DNA from: Staphylococcus arlettae
GTDB lineage: Bacteria > Bacillota > Bacilli > Staphylococcales > Staphylococcaceae
Direction: 5' to 3'
DNA: 64,000 nucleotides
Assembly (NCBI RefSeq): GCF_002902345.1
Contig: NZ_PPQB01000010.1
Coordinates: 315,174 to 379,173, forward strand
Below, one piece after another: positions 10,753 through 19,866 of this stretch (position 1 is its first letter; every line of letters starts with the position of its first letter). The notes beneath the pieces were generated by a model. It had not been told where the DNA came from. It did not search any database and saw only the letters and a program-made list of their open reading frames with translations. The translations under genes and the position numbers were made by a program.

Positions 10753-11148
10753 ATGGTAACATTATTTACTTCACCAAGTTGCACATCTTGCCGTAAAGCG
10801 AAAGCATGGTTACAAGAACATGACATTCCGTATACGGAGCGAAACATTTTTTCTGAGCACCTAACAATTGATGAAATTAAACAAATTTTAAAAATGACTG
10901 AAGATGGAACAGATGAAATTATTTCTACGCGTTCAAAAACATATCAAAAATTGAATGTTGATATTGACGCATTACCACTTCAAGATTTATATGCAATTAT
11001 TCAAGATAATCCTGGCTTATTACGTCGTCCTATCATTTTAGATGATAAACGTTTACAAGTAGGTTACAACGAAGATGAAATCAGACGTTTCTTACCACGT
11101 AAAGTACGTACTTTCCAATTGCAAGAAGCACAACGCATGGTTGATTAA
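10753..11148 (+). CDS. spxA: Global stress regulator Spx
   Basis: Spx binds the RNA polymerase alpha C-terminal domain and redirects transcription during thiol and oxidative stress. The 131-residue ArsC-fold protein has the redox switch Cys10-X-X-Cys13 (PSCTSC) and the C-terminal RRFLPRKVR region. An upstream in-frame ATG at 10717 exists, but the ATG at 10753 has the ribosome site (aggagagtg) and gives the exact family length. Spx is degraded by ClpXP with the YjbH adaptor encoded at 16015-16803. The 250 bases upstream hold no promoter I can call with confidence. Confidence 0.96.
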   Translation: MVTLFTSPSCTSCRKAKAWLQEHDIPYTERNIFSEHLTIDEIKQILKMTEDGTDEIISTRSKTYQKLNVDIDALPLQDLYAIIQDNPGLLRRPIILDDKRLQVGYNEDEIRRFLPRKVRTFQLQEAQRMVD

Positions 11149-11209
11149 TTATACATTAAATGAAGTAACGTTATAAAAATTAGAAATTGTGAATGAATTG
11201 TGAAATTCA

Positions 11210-11242
11210 AAAAAACAGCGCTATAAAAAAGTGCTGTTTTTT
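11210..11242 (+). terminator. Terminator of spx
   Basis: Stem AAAAAACAGC with GCTGTTTTTT around a 13-nt loop, ending in a T-run. Confidence 0.7.
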
Positions 11243-11270
11243 TGGTATATAGTAGGGTATGTGTTATTAT
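11242..11270 (+). promoter_or_regulatory. mecA promoter
   Basis: TTGGTA (11242-11247), 17-nt spacer, TATTAT (11265-11270), about 110 nt upstream of the mecA start. Confidence 0.5.
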
Positions 11271-11379
11271 AAGAAATCGATAGATGATAGTAAAATTTAA
11301 TCAAACAAAACGATTGTAATTCTTACTACGTTCTAATACAATATGGTTACTATTCATCGACTGTAAGGAGTGAGATGAT

Positions 11380-12096
11380 ATGAGAATAGAGCGTGTTGAC
11401 GATACAACAGTGAAGTTATTTATAACTTATAGTGACATTGAAGCTAGAGGATTTAAACGCGAAGATTTATGGACTAATCGTAAGCGTGGCGAAGAATTCT
11501 TTTGGAATATGATGGAAGAAGTAAATGAAGAAGAAGATTTTGTCGTAGAAGGTCCATTATGGATTCAAGTTCATGCTTTTGAAAAAGGCGTAGAAGTTAC
11601 CATTTCTAAATCGAAAAACGAAGATTTAATGAATATGTCTGACGATGAAGCCAATGAGCAATTAGATTATCAAGTAAGCGATATTTTATCACAAACGTTT
11701 GACCAAGATGACAGCCTAGAAGAATTGCTTGAACAAAAAGCACAACAATCAACTAGTAATCAGCAAGAACAAAAAGAACACAAACAACAAAATGTTCGTA
11801 CTGTAATTGTAAAATTCAATGACTTTGAAGAAGTAATTAGTTATGCACATCAACATAATATCGTTATCAATGAATTTGAAGACTTACTGTTCAGTCTTAA
11901 TAATCAATATTATTATGCTATGTACTTCGATGAAAGTGTAGAGCAAGAAATTATTAATGATTGCTATAGTCAATTGTTAGAATTTGCACATCCTACAGAC
12001 AAGTCAGAAGTATATTTAAATGATTATGCGAAAATTATTATGAGTCATAACGTGACTTCTCAAGTACGTCGTTATTTTCCTGATACAGTAGAATAA
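11380..12096 (+). CDS. mecA: ClpC adaptor protein MecA
   Basis: MecA is the adaptor that assembles ClpC and delivers substrates such as ComK to ClpCP. It is unrelated to the methicillin-resistance gene of the same name. The 238 residues show the N-terminal substrate-binding domain (MRIERVDDTTVKLFITYSD, FFWNMMEEV), a Gln/Glu-rich linker near residues 125-140 and the C-terminal ClpC-binding domain (VIVKFNDFEEVISYA). It is monocistronic, with its own promoter and terminator. A comK homologue lies in the same window at 44.6 kb. Confidence 0.95.
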   Translation: MRIERVDDTTVKLFITYSDIEARGFKREDLWTNRKRGEEFFWNMMEEVNEEEDFVVEGPLWIQVHAFEKGVEVTISKSKNEDLMNMSDDEANEQLDYQVSDILSQTFDQDDSLEELLEQKAQQSTSNQQEQKEHKQQNVRTVIVKFNDFEEVISYAHQHNIVINEFEDLLFSLNNQYYYAMYFDESVEQEIINDCYSQLLEFAHPTDKSEVYLNDYAKIIMSHNVTSQVRRYFPDTVE

Positions 12097-12116
12097 AATA
12101 AATACAGTATAGACAA

Positions 12117-12147
12117 ATAAGCCATAGTTTTATGGCTTATTTTTTTG
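12117..12147 (+). terminator. Terminator of mecA
   Basis: An 11-bp perfect stem AATAAGCCATA/TATGGCTTATT with a 3-nt loop and a T-run. Confidence 0.85.
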
Positions 12148-12199
12148 CTTTTAAAAGTAATTCGATGAGTAGTGTCGTGTATCCTTATGAGGTGAAAAA

Positions 12200-13180
12200 A
12201 TGTATTATGCTAAACAAAATAACGGATCATTGATAACTGCACATGAAGCACAAAGAGGTAGTGCTTATTTTTGTCCGCATTGTGCTGAAACAGTGGTATT
12301 ACGACAAGGAACAGTTAAAAGAGCTCATTTCACACATATTAAACGAAATTGTCGACCTAATCATAGTGGGGAAACGCTGACACACTATAAAGCGAAATAT
12401 CGTTTAGCGCAAGACTTACAATTATTAGGTTATGAGGTGCAAATCGAACCACAAATACGCCAAGGTTCACAAATACCGGATTTATTACTAAATAATAAAG
12501 TAGTAGTGGAACTACAATTTTCCAACATTACGCTAGTTGAACTACAACGCCGTACTTCTAACTATGAATCACTTGGTTACATGGTTTGTTGGATAGTTTT
12601 GTTACCTACAGTAAAGTATAACTATTTTAAATTAACGGATTTTCAAAGTGCTTGTATTCAGCCTCAATTACGTAGATTATTTGCGTGGCATGCAACTAGT
12701 GAACGATTATACGTAATAACACAAATTATGGCGTACGGTCATAACAAGTTTAAAGGGGTCTATAATAAATTAAATCAATTTACGTTCAATAACTGTTCAG
12801 AGCAACAAAGAGTATCAACTGCTAAAATCCCTGAGCAAAGTATATTAAAGTATTTGCAATTTTGTCGCAAAAGGAAGTCAGTGTTAGAACCGACATTAAG
12901 TTTAATGTATCAATTACAACTTACAGAACAATGGGTAGCTAAGCATTTAGGTTATGTATATCCTGAGCAACTATTAATAAAAACCCACCCTGTTTTATGG
13001 CAATTACGTTATATTTACGAATTACAACTACCTAATTTTCAAGTAACACAAGTAGTGAATAGTTTAAAGAGACGTACATTTGCTACGCCAAATATTAATA
13101 CTACAAAAGAGTTACAACGTTTGATAAATCGATTTGCTCAGCATTATAAAACTAGTAAACAATATAACGTGCAAAATTAG
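12200..13180 (+). CDS. coiA: Competence protein CoiA-like nuclease
   Basis: A 326-residue CoiA-family protein. In streptococci and bacilli CoiA promotes recombination of incoming DNA during transformation. The N-terminus carries a small zinc-finger-like CPHC motif at about residues 25-28. A PD-(D/E)XK-like nuclease core follows in IPDLLLNNKVVVELQFS (about residues 92-108). GAGGTG precedes the ATG. Staphylococcal competence is usually silent, so expression may be conditional. Confidence 0.85.
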   Translation: MYYAKQNNGSLITAHEAQRGSAYFCPHCAETVVLRQGTVKRAHFTHIKRNCRPNHSGETLTHYKAKYRLAQDLQLLGYEVQIEPQIRQGSQIPDLLLNNKVVVELQFSNITLVELQRRTSNYESLGYMVCWIVLLPTVKYNYFKLTDFQSACIQPQLRRLFAWHATSERLYVITQIMAYGHNKFKGVYNKLNQFTFNNCSEQQRVSTAKIPEQSILKYLQFCRKRKSVLEPTLSLMYQLQLTEQWVAKHLGYVYPEQLLIKTHPVLWQLRYIYELQLPNFQVTQVVNSLKRRTFATPNINTTKELQRLINRFAQHYKTSKQYNVQN

Positions 13181-13232
13181 ACGTGTCATGAGAAAATTAT
13201 AACAATTAGATTTCTAGGAGGTTTAGAAAGTT

Positions 13233-15041
13233 ATGAGTCAACAATTAACAAGAGAAGAACAAGAAACTAAATATCCTGAGTATACATGGGATTTAACAAC
13301 AATATTTGAATCAGATGATGCTTTTGAAACAGCATTCGCTGAGGTTGAATCATATTTAGGTCAAGAAGAACAATTTAAAGGGCATTTAGCAGATAGTGCT
13401 GAAACACTATACCAAGCATTAGCTCTAGAACAAGAAGTTGGTTCCAAATTGGAAAAAGTGTATGTATATGCGCATTTAAAACAAGATCAAGATACTGCAA
13501 ATGATAAATACACTGGTTTAGAATCAAGAGCACACCAACTCATTATTAAATTTAATGCTAGTTGGAGCTTTTTAGTGCCTGAAATTTTACAAATAGATGA
13601 AGCACAAATACAAAGTTATATTGAAGCGTATGAACCTTTACAACAATTTGCATTTGATTTGAAATTAATTAATGAAAAGCGCCCTCACGTGTTAAGTGCA
13701 GATAAGGAAAAATTACTGTCTCAAGCACAAGATGCCTTATCTACGCCGAATAATGTCTATGGTATGTTTAGTAATGCAGATTTAGAGTTTGAAGACGCTG
13801 TTGATAGTGAAGGTAATAAACATCCATTAACACAAGGTACATTTATTAAATGTTTAGAGTCGGATGATAGAGTGTTACGTCAATCAGCATACAATAATTT
13901 ATATAATAAATATGGTGCCTATAATAATACGTTAAGTGCAACCTTAGCAGGCGAAGTAAAAACAAGTATATTTAATGCGCGCTCACATAATTATCAAACA
14001 GCAAGAGAAGCAGCTTTAAGTAATAATCACATTCCAGAGGAAGTTTATGACAACCTAGTGAAAACAGTTCATAAATATTTACCACTATTACATCGTTATA
14101 CTGAACTGCGTAAATCATTATTAGAATTAGATGATATGAAAATGTATGATCTTTATACGCCGTTGGTAAAAGATGTTAAATTTGATATGCCATATGAAGA
14201 AGCTAAGTCATGGATGTTAAAGGCATTGGAACCAATGGGCGAAGAATATATGAATGTAGTAAGAGAAGGCTTGAACAATCGCTGGGTAGACGTTTTTGAA
14301 AATAAAGGCAAACGTTCTGGTGGTTATTCTTCTGGTGCTCATTTGACTAATCCGTTTATTTTACTCAACTGGTCAAATACTGTCTCTGATTTATATACAC
14401 TTGTTCATGAATTTGGCCATTCTGTACACAGTTATTTCAGTCGTAAGCATCAACCTGCTAACGCTAGTGATTATACTATTTTCGTAGCAGAGGTGGCATC
14501 GACATGTAATGAAGCATTATTGAGTGATTACATGGATAAACATTTAGATGACGATAGACGTTTATTACTACTCAACCAAGAATTAGAGCGCTTCCGTGCT
14601 ACATTATTCCGCCAAACAATGTTTGCTGAATTTGAACATAAAATTCACCAAATTGAAGAAGCGGGAGAACCTTTAACAGCAACTCGTATGAATGAAGAAT
14701 ATGCAGCATTGAATAAACTATACTTCGGTGATGCAGTAGAAACTGACGAACATATTAGTAAAGAATGGTCACGCATACCTCATTTCTATATGAATTATTA
14801 TGTATATCAATATGCTACTGGTTATAGTGCAGCCCAAAGTTTAAGCCATCAAATTTTAACAGAAGGGCAACCCGCAGTAGAACGCTATATTAATGAGTTC
14901 TTGAAAAAAGGTAGTTCCGACTATCCAATTGAAATACTAAAAAATGCGGGTGTTGATATGACATCACCAGAGCCAATTGAGCAAGCATGTGAAGTATTTG
15001 AACAAAAATTAGATGCATTTGAAAAACTTATGAAAGCTTAA
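13233..15041 (+). CDS. pepF: Oligoendopeptidase F
   Basis: A cytoplasmic M3-family zinc metallopeptidase that cuts medium-length oligopeptides, consistent with using peptides imported by Opp. It has 602 residues. The zinc site HEFGH has its histidines at 392 and 396, and the third ligand lies in the downstream segment FVAEVASTCNEALL. The start follows AGGAGG. It lies directly after coiA and before the sRNA RsaE, as in S. aureus. Confidence 0.95.
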   Translation: MSQQLTREEQETKYPEYTWDLTTIFESDDAFETAFAEVESYLGQEEQFKGHLADSAETLYQALALEQEVGSKLEKVYVYAHLKQDQDTANDKYTGLESRAHQLIIKFNASWSFLVPEILQIDEAQIQSYIEAYEPLQQFAFDLKLINEKRPHVLSADKEKLLSQAQDALSTPNNVYGMFSNADLEFEDAVDSEGNKHPLTQGTFIKCLESDDRVLRQSAYNNLYNKYGAYNNTLSATLAGEVKTSIFNARSHNYQTAREAALSNNHIPEEVYDNLVKTVHKYLPLLHRYTELRKSLLELDDMKMYDLYTPLVKDVKFDMPYEEAKSWMLKALEPMGEEYMNVVREGLNNRWVDVFENKGKRSGGYSSGAHLTNPFILLNWSNTVSDLYTLVHEFGHSVHSYFSRKHQPANASDYTIFVAEVASTCNEALLSDYMDKHLDDDRRLLLLNQELERFRATLFRQTMFAEFEHKIHQIEEAGEPLTATRMNEEYAALNKLYFGDAVETDEHISKEWSRIPHFYMNYYVYQYATGYSAAQSLSHQILTEGQPAVERYINEFLKKGSSDYPIEILKNAGVDMTSPEPIEQACEVFEQKLDAFEKLMKA

Positions 15042-15072
15042 TATGAATGAATTCGTTTTCAATTTGACGAGT

Positions 15073-15134
15073 TTGTGACAAATTTAATTTATTCAGTTTA
15101 AATGGTTGAAAAGGGGGGGAGGGCGTGTTATATT
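15073..15134 (+). promoter_or_regulatory. RsaE promoter with SrrA/ResD-like site
   Basis: TTGAAA (15106-15111), 17-nt spacer, TATATT (15129-15134) place the start near 15141. The sequence TTGTGACAAAT at 15073-15083, about 25 nt upstream of the -35, resembles the site through which SrrAB (ResDE in Bacillus) activates this sRNA in response to nitric oxide and respiration state. Confidence 0.7.
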
Positions 15135-15140
15135 ATGTAC

Positions 15141-15240
15141 ATGAAATTAATCACATAACAAACATACCCCTTTGTTTGAAGTGAGAAATTTCTCCCATCC
15201 CCTTTGTTTAGCGCCGTGTAATCAGACACGGCGTTTTTTT
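15141..15240 (+). ncRNA. rsaE: Small regulatory RNA RsaE (RoxS)
   Basis: RsaE is a trans-acting sRNA of about 100 nt that represses TCA cycle, folate and other metabolic mRNAs by pairing its C-rich loops to ribosome sites. The two diagnostic unpaired motifs are present: ATACCCCTTTG (15164-15174) and CATCCCCTTTG (15197-15207 region). The terminator has a perfect 8-bp stem CGCCGTGT/ACACGGCG (15212-15219 with 15226-15233) and seven Ts. The start fits the promoter, and the position after pepF is that of RsaE in S. aureus. Confidence 0.93.
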
Positions 15241-15271
15241 ATGTCTTTTTTTACTACTTAAGCATTTCTCT

Positions 15272-15300
15272 TTGACTTCTTTTAAGAAAAGTCTTATATT
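15272..15300 (+). promoter_or_regulatory. Promoter of the NAD(P)-binding protein gene
   Basis: TTGACT (15272-15277), 17-nt spacer, TATATT (15295-15300). Confidence 0.65.
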
Positions 15301-15340
15301 TAACTTGTATTTAAAATAGTTACAAGTAGGAGGCGTTCAT

Positions 15341-15955
15341 ATGAAAATAGCTGTAGTAGGAGCGAATGGGAAAGCCGGTAAATTGATTACTGAAGAAGCA
15401 ATAAACAGGGGATTTGATGTGTCAGCAATAGTAAGAAATAACAATAAAACAATTGCTTCACAAGTAATTCAAAAAGATTTGTTTGACTTAAATCAAGATG
15501 ACGTAGCGCCATTTGATGTTATCGTCAATGCCTTTGGTCAACCAGACCCACATAAACAATACGAACATAGTCAAGCGATAGCGCATTTGACAAGTTTAAT
15601 AGCTAATAGTCCCACACGTTTTATTGTCGTAGGTGGTGCAGGTAGTTTGTATGTAGATGCTGATCATAAAATAAAATTAATAGATACACCAGAGTTTCCA
15701 GAACAATTTAAGGCTACTGCTCAAGCACAAGGCAAGACATTAGAGGAGCTGAAAAACCAATCTAATGTACAATGGACATTCGTAAGTCCAGCTCCAGACT
15801 TTCAATACGAAGGTAACCGTACAGGAGAATATCGTATAAGCAACGATGAAGTTATCGGTGATTATGTAAGCTATGCTGATTTTGCGATAGCGATTGTCGA
15901 TGAAATTGCTAATGCACATTATGTACAACAGCGTTTTGCAGTATTTGCAAAATAA
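15341..15955 (+). CDS. NAD(P)-binding oxidoreductase, NmrA/YwnB-like
   Basis: A 204-residue single-domain Rossmann protein. The N-terminal dinucleotide motif GANGKAG is at residues 8-14, and VVGGAGSLY follows in the middle of the sheet. This is the pattern of short atypical SDR proteins related to NmrA and YwnB. The substrate is unknown. It has its own promoter and terminator. From memory, S. aureus has no gene between RsaE and yjbH, so it looks like a lineage-specific insertion. Confidence 0.75.
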   Translation: MKIAVVGANGKAGKLITEEAINRGFDVSAIVRNNNKTIASQVIQKDLFDLNQDDVAPFDVIVNAFGQPDPHKQYEHSQAIAHLTSLIANSPTRFIVVGGAGSLYVDADHKIKLIDTPEFPEQFKATAQAQGKTLEELKNQSNVQWTFVSPAPDFQYEGNRTGEYRISNDEVIGDYVSYADFAIAIVDEIANAHYVQQRFAVFAK

Positions 15956-15970
15956 TAAAATTGTATATAA

Positions 15971-16012
15971 AAAAATCCCGCAAGCGCTATGGACGCTAGC
16001 GGGATTTTTTTG
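15971..16012. terminator. Bidirectional terminator
   Basis: Stem AAAATCCCGC/GCGGGATTTT between the convergent genes ending at 15955 and 16015, with A- and T-runs on either side. Confidence 0.8.
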
Positions 16013-16014
16013 GT

Positions 16015-16803
16015 TCATAATTTGGCTCTCCAAAATGTTCCTTTTGGATCACGTAATTTTTCTATTTTTTGTTGCAATGCTAATTTTTTAAGTTCTTTAT
16101 TTAATACCTTTTCGGGCCATTCATAAATTGTTAGGAGTTCCTCTTTGGTTACGAGTTGTTGTTGTTGAATATATTCTTCTAACTTTGGAGGTAATTCTTT
16201 TTCTATTGATGTGCCCATCAATTCATTTATGATATAAGTATAAATATGATAAGGATACAATCCCTCTACTTTCAAGCCTTCTTCATGTACATCTTCGCTA
16301 AAGAATACTAATGAAGGCGCTTCGGTAATATCCATTTCTCGTGCAATGTGTAAATCAACTTGCAAGCTTTCTTTTAGTACTTTATTGTGTAAGTCTTCTT
16401 TGAACACATCGTAATCTATACCAGCATTATTTATACAATCATTGACCATACCCTCAGTAATAATATCTTTTTTTGTGATTATTTCATTTTGTACAAGGTG
16501 TATGAACCTTTCTGCACGCAATCTACCTTGTAATTCAGCTGCTTTATAAGCTAGTGCAATATTATCTAAATCAGAAGTACTTTGAGCTTGGCATTTCGTT
16601 AAAACTCTTAAAGATGGGTTTAGAATATGTCTAATTCGGATATATTGCTTATATTCAAGGCGCAATTTAGACAGAATTGCAGATAGTTTGAAACAATCTG
16701 TACTGAATGGATCGAAAAATGAATAAATTTCTATTTTACTTACAGGTGAAAGATTGGCATCTTCACGACTATTAGCATGTATCATTTTTAATTCTCCAGT
16801 CAT
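16015..16803 (-). CDS. yjbH: YjbH, ClpXP adaptor for Spx
   Basis: A 262-residue DsbA-like thioredoxin-fold protein. In Bacillus and Staphylococcus YjbH binds Spx and hands it to ClpXP, keeping Spx low without stress; mutants change disulfide stress and beta-lactam tolerance. The N-terminal region (SKIEIYSFFDPFSTDCFKL) has a single Cys and no CxxC, so oxidoreductase activity is not expected. It follows the globin gene by 16 nt on the same strand, the order known from S. aureus. Confidence 0.93.
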   Translation of the reverse strand: MTGELKMIHANSREDANLSPVSKIEIYSFFDPFSTDCFKLSAILSKLRLEYKQYIRIRHILNPSLRVLTKCQAQSTSDLDNIALAYKAAELQGRLRAERFIHLVQNEIITKKDIITEGMVNDCINNAGIDYDVFKEDLHNKVLKESLQVDLHIAREMDITEAPSLVFFSEDVHEEGLKVEGLYPYHIYTYIINELMGTSIEKELPPKLEEYIQQQQLVTKEELLTIYEWPEKVLNKELKKLALQQKIEKLRDPKGTFWRAKL

Positions 16804-16819
16804 GTGTTTTCACCTACAA

Positions 16820-17191
16820 TTAATTTTCGGAATTTACCATATGATTAGCAGTTAGACGTAGACGTTCATATAAATAATCACCTACACCTGCAGGAAACTG
16901 AGCTGCTGTAATTGCAGTAGCCATATTTTCTAGCCAAGCATCACGTTCGAATGTCGTGATAGTAAAATCTAAATGACGTCTTTTAAGCATTGGATGTCCG
17001 TGCTCTTGTGAATAGAGACTTGGACCACCTAAAAATTGGGTCAGAAACTGTTTTTGTTTACGGCTCGTTTCTTCAAAATCTCCAGGAAATAAATGGTTTA
17101 TACGTTGGTCTTTTGCTACAAGCATATAAAAGTGATCAATCATGTTGTATAAAGCTTCAGAACCGATAATTTCATAAGGTGTTTGAGTCAT
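16820..17191 (-). CDS. yjbI: Group II truncated haemoglobin
   Basis: A small haem protein of the trHb2/HbO type, probably handling oxygen or nitric oxide-related redox stress. The sequence shows the helix B region FYMLVAKDQRINHLFPG and the proximal-histidine segment LKRRHLDF typical of the group. An ATG lies 12 nt further upstream, but GGTGA just before the ATG at 17191 marks this as the likely start (123 residues). It is the first gene of the yjbI-yjbH pair, a link that is conserved in staphylococci. Confidence 0.9.
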   Translation of the reverse strand: MTQTPYEIIGSEALYNMIDHFYMLVAKDQRINHLFPGDFEETSRKQKQFLTQFLGGPSLYSQEHGHPMLKRRHLDFTITTFERDAWLENMATAITAAQFPAGVGDYLYERLRLTANHMVNSEN

Positions 17192-17284
17192 TGTTATCAC
17201 CATATTTCATTTATATATTAATAATATAACATGAATATTTACATATGAAAGTAATTCGACTTTTAGGAGAATTGTCCGTGTTTA

Positions 17285-17863
17285 TTATTGCAACTCTTCT
17301 TTACGGTTAAAGAAACGTTGTACTTTATTATCGGGTGTGACAGCATCGATATCATGTTCTGCTAATAACGCATGAAATTGTGCCAAACCTGAGTTATACT
17401 CTTGGACTTCATATTCTAATTCATAATCAGTTGTATTTAGGTAAGTACTTTTATCTAGGACTAATAGATTATTGTCTATCTCTCGTTCTAAACGTTCAGT
17501 GGTAAGTGAACCTAATATTACTAGTGATTCGATATCAATATGCATTTGCGATAAAACGTCTTTGATATCTTGAGGCAGTTGAGAAGGAGGTAGTGGTGCG
17601 TTAATTTCAGGTTGTACAGTAGTATCGAAGTTATATTCTAATAATCCTACTGCGGCTGGAACTTTTAACGTCATTTCATTGTGTTGGTCTTTTACACGAA
17701 TGCGCAATGCACAACGTTGTGCTTTTAATTGAAAATCTGGTGTGTCTATATAATGATTCGTTTGTGAAAATGGTGTCTCATTTTTAAAGTAAAAATCTGT
17801 TAAATTGTCGTATTGTGTTGCTGTTAATAATTGTTTGAATTCAATTTCATTATTTGTAGCCAA
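17285..17863 (-). CDS. yjbK: CYTH domain protein
   Basis: A 192-residue CYTH (triphosphate tunnel) protein. The signature ExExK appears as EIEFK at residues 6-10, and the tunnel strands carry charged residues in ALRIRVK, EMTLKVP and ERLEREI. Family members hydrolyse inorganic triphosphate or bind nucleotides. The substrate here is not known. It lies opposite yjbL-relQ-nadK, an arrangement shared with S. aureus and Bacillus. Confidence 0.85.
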   Translation of the reverse strand: MATNNEIEFKQLLTATQYDNLTDFYFKNETPFSQTNHYIDTPDFQLKAQRCALRIRVKDQHNEMTLKVPAAVGLLEYNFDTTVQPEINAPLPPSQLPQDIKDVLSQMHIDIESLVILGSLTTERLEREIDNNLLVLDKSTYLNTTDYELEYEVQEYNSGLAQFHALLAEHDIDAVTPDNKVQRFFNRKEELQ

Positions 17864-18042
17864 AATAATTCACTCCTCGGCTTTTATTATGCAAAATTTT
17901 GTTGTAGATTTAAAGTAATCCGAAAAAATAATACTATATATACATAATAAATCTTTAAAAAAGTTGGATTTCATAATAGTCATGTGACGTGTTATGTAAT
18001 AGGAAATTATGTTAAACTAATGAAGAATAAGGAGGAACAAGC

Positions 18043-18390
18043 ATGCGTATTTATGTTAACGAAATCAAAATTACAGATGATAGCATTCTTTGCTATACCG
18101 AAGAATCAATAGAAGGATTACAAGAAGCAGGACAAATGCTTGTTGATAGTGATAATCATGCCTTCGCACATATTTTAGATAATGGGGAATCTTATACATA
18201 CCTTATTTTTGTACAAGAAACATGGTCGATGTTACACGAAAATAAAGGTAAAAAAATAATAGTTAATGACACGTTAGAATTAACAGAATTTAATAACGAA
18301 CTAACTTACATATTAGAAAATATTAAGGGTAATTCAAATTATGGTAAGGAGTTTGTTTCAGTAGTTGAAGACACGTTTGAATTAGAGTGA
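18043..18390 (+). CDS. yjbL: UPF0738 family protein
   Basis: A 115-residue acidic protein without membrane segments or known motifs. Length, sequence start ([20 protein letters not shown]) and location before relQ fit UPF0738/YjbL. The function is unknown. It follows AAGGAGG, and the next gene starts 16 nt after its stop, so it is the probable first gene of the relQ operon. Confidence 0.75.
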   Translation: MRIYVNEIKITDDSILCYTEESIEGLQEAGQMLVDSDNHAFAHILDNGESYTYLIFVQETWSMLHENKGKKIIVNDTLELTEFNNELTYILENIKGNSNYGKEFVSVVEDTFELE

Positions 18391-18406
18391 AGCGGAGTGA
18401 GACGCA

Positions 18407-19042
18407 ATGAATCAATGGGATCAGTTTTTAGCTCCATATAAACAAGCTGTAGATGAATTAAAAATAAAGTTAAAGGGTTTACGTAAACAATACGAAGTTG
18501 GTGAACAAGCATCACCAATTGAATTTGTCACTGGTAGGGTTAAACCTATGACTAGTATTATCGACAAAGCGAATAAGCGACATATCCCTTTTGATCGATT
18601 ACATGAAGAAATGTATGATATAGCAGGTTTACGTATGATGTGTCAGTTTGTGGATGATATTGATGTTGTGGTTAATCTACTAAGGCAACGTAAAGATTTT
18701 AATGTTGTTGAAGAACGTGATTATATTAGTAATACTAAGCAAAGTGGTTATCGTTCATATCACGTGATTATAGAATATCCAATAGAAACACTGTCAGGTA
18801 AAAAAAGAATATTGGCTGAAATACAAATCCGTACATTAGCGATGAATTTTTGGGCGACGATTGAACATACATTGCGTTATAAATATGATAGTGATTATCC
18901 GCCTGAAATCCAACATAGACTTGAACGTGCGGCTGAAGCGGCATTTTTATTAGATGAAGAAATGTCGGAAATTAAAGATGAGATTCAAGAGGCACAACAA
19001 TATTATTCCAAAAAGCGAGCGAAAAAACATAACAATGACTAG
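18407..19042 (+). CDS. relQ: Small alarmone synthetase RelQ
   Basis: A single-domain (p)ppGpp synthetase of 211 residues lacking the hydrolase and ACT domains of Rel. The catalytic signatures are [16 protein letters not shown] and [17 protein letters not shown]. In staphylococci RelQ (SAS1) is a tetramer activated by alarmone and induced by cell wall stress. It is located in the yjbL-relQ-nadK-rluD run. The C-terminus is rich in Lys. Confidence 0.94.
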   Translation: MNQWDQFLAPYKQAVDELKIKLKGLRKQYEVGEQASPIEFVTGRVKPMTSIIDKANKRHIPFDRLHEEMYDIAGLRMMCQFVDDIDVVVNLLRQRKDFNVVEERDYISNTKQSGYRSYHVIIEYPIETLSGKKRILAEIQIRTLAMNFWATIEHTLRYKYDSDYPPEIQHRLERAAEAAFLLDEEMSEIKDEIQEAQQYYSKKRAKKHNND

Positions 19043-19056
19043 TGAGGTGTATATCC

Positions 19057-19866
19057 ATGCGTTATACAATATTATCTAAAGGCGATTCTAAATCTAATGC
19101 CTTAAAGCATAAAATGATAAACCATATGGAAGACTTTAATATGGTAGAAGATGAAGACAACCCAGAAATTGTAATTTCTGTAGGTGGAGATGGCACCTTA
19201 CTTCAAGCATTTCATAAATATAGTCATATGTTATCACGTTGCGCTTTTGTCGGGGTACATACTGGGCATCTCGGCTTTTATGCAGATTGGTTACCACATG
19301 AAGTAGAAAAATTAATAATAGAAATTAATAATTCACAATTCCAAGTAATTGAATATCCATTGTTAGAAATCATAGTGCGATATAATGACAATGGTTATGA
19401 AACAAGATATTTAGCGTTAAATGAAGCGACAATGAAAACCGAAAATGGTTCAACATTAGTTGTGGACGTAAATATACGTGGTAAGCAATTTGAACGTTTT
19501 AGAGGTGATGGATTATGTGTATCTACACCTTCAGGTTCAACAGCTTATAATAAAGCACTTGGTGGTGCACTTATTCATCCATCTTTAGAGGCAATGCAAA
19601 TAGCAGAAATTGCATCTATAAATAATAGAGTATTTAGAACAGTAGGTTCACCATTAGTCTTACCTAAACATCATACTTGTTTAATTACACCTGTGAACCA
19701 TGACACTATTTTAACAACAATTGATCATGTAAGTATAAAACATAAGAATGTCAATGCCATTCAATTTCGAGTTGCGAATGAAAAAGTGCGATTTGCTAGA
19801 TTTAGACCATTTCCATTTTGGAAGAGAGTGCATGATTCATTCATTTCTAGTGAGGACGATATTTGA
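19057..19866 (+). CDS. nadK: NAD kinase
   Basis: NadK phosphorylates NAD to NADP. The protein has 269 residues, with the nucleotide-binding motif [11 protein letters not shown] near residues 41-51 and the NE/D and [10 protein letters not shown] segments. An in-frame ATG exists at 19042, but the ATG at 19057 has GTGAGGTG at the right distance and gives the family length. The stop overlaps the next start (TGATG). Confidence 0.95.
   Translation: MRYTILSKGDSKSNALKHKMINHMEDFNMVEDEDNPEIVISVGGDGTLLQAFHKYSHMLSRCAFVGVHTGHLGFYADWLPHEVEKLIIEINNSQFQVIEYPLLEIIVRYNDNGYETRYLALNEATMKTENGSTLVVDVNIRGKQFERFRGDGLCVSTPSGSTAYNKALGGALIHPSLEAMQIAEIASINNRVFRTVGSPLVLPKHHTCLITPVNHDTILTTIDHVSIKHKNVNAIQFRVANEKVRFARFRPFPFWKRVHDSFISSEDDI

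Noticed and set aside
11380-12096. Methicillin resistance gene mecA
   Set aside because: The encoded protein is the ClpC adaptor that shares only the gene name; there is no penicillin-binding protein domain.
16015-16803. Disulfide oxidoreductase (DsbA)
   Set aside because: The fold is DsbA-like but the CxxC site is missing, and the location and sequence fit the Spx adaptor YjbH.
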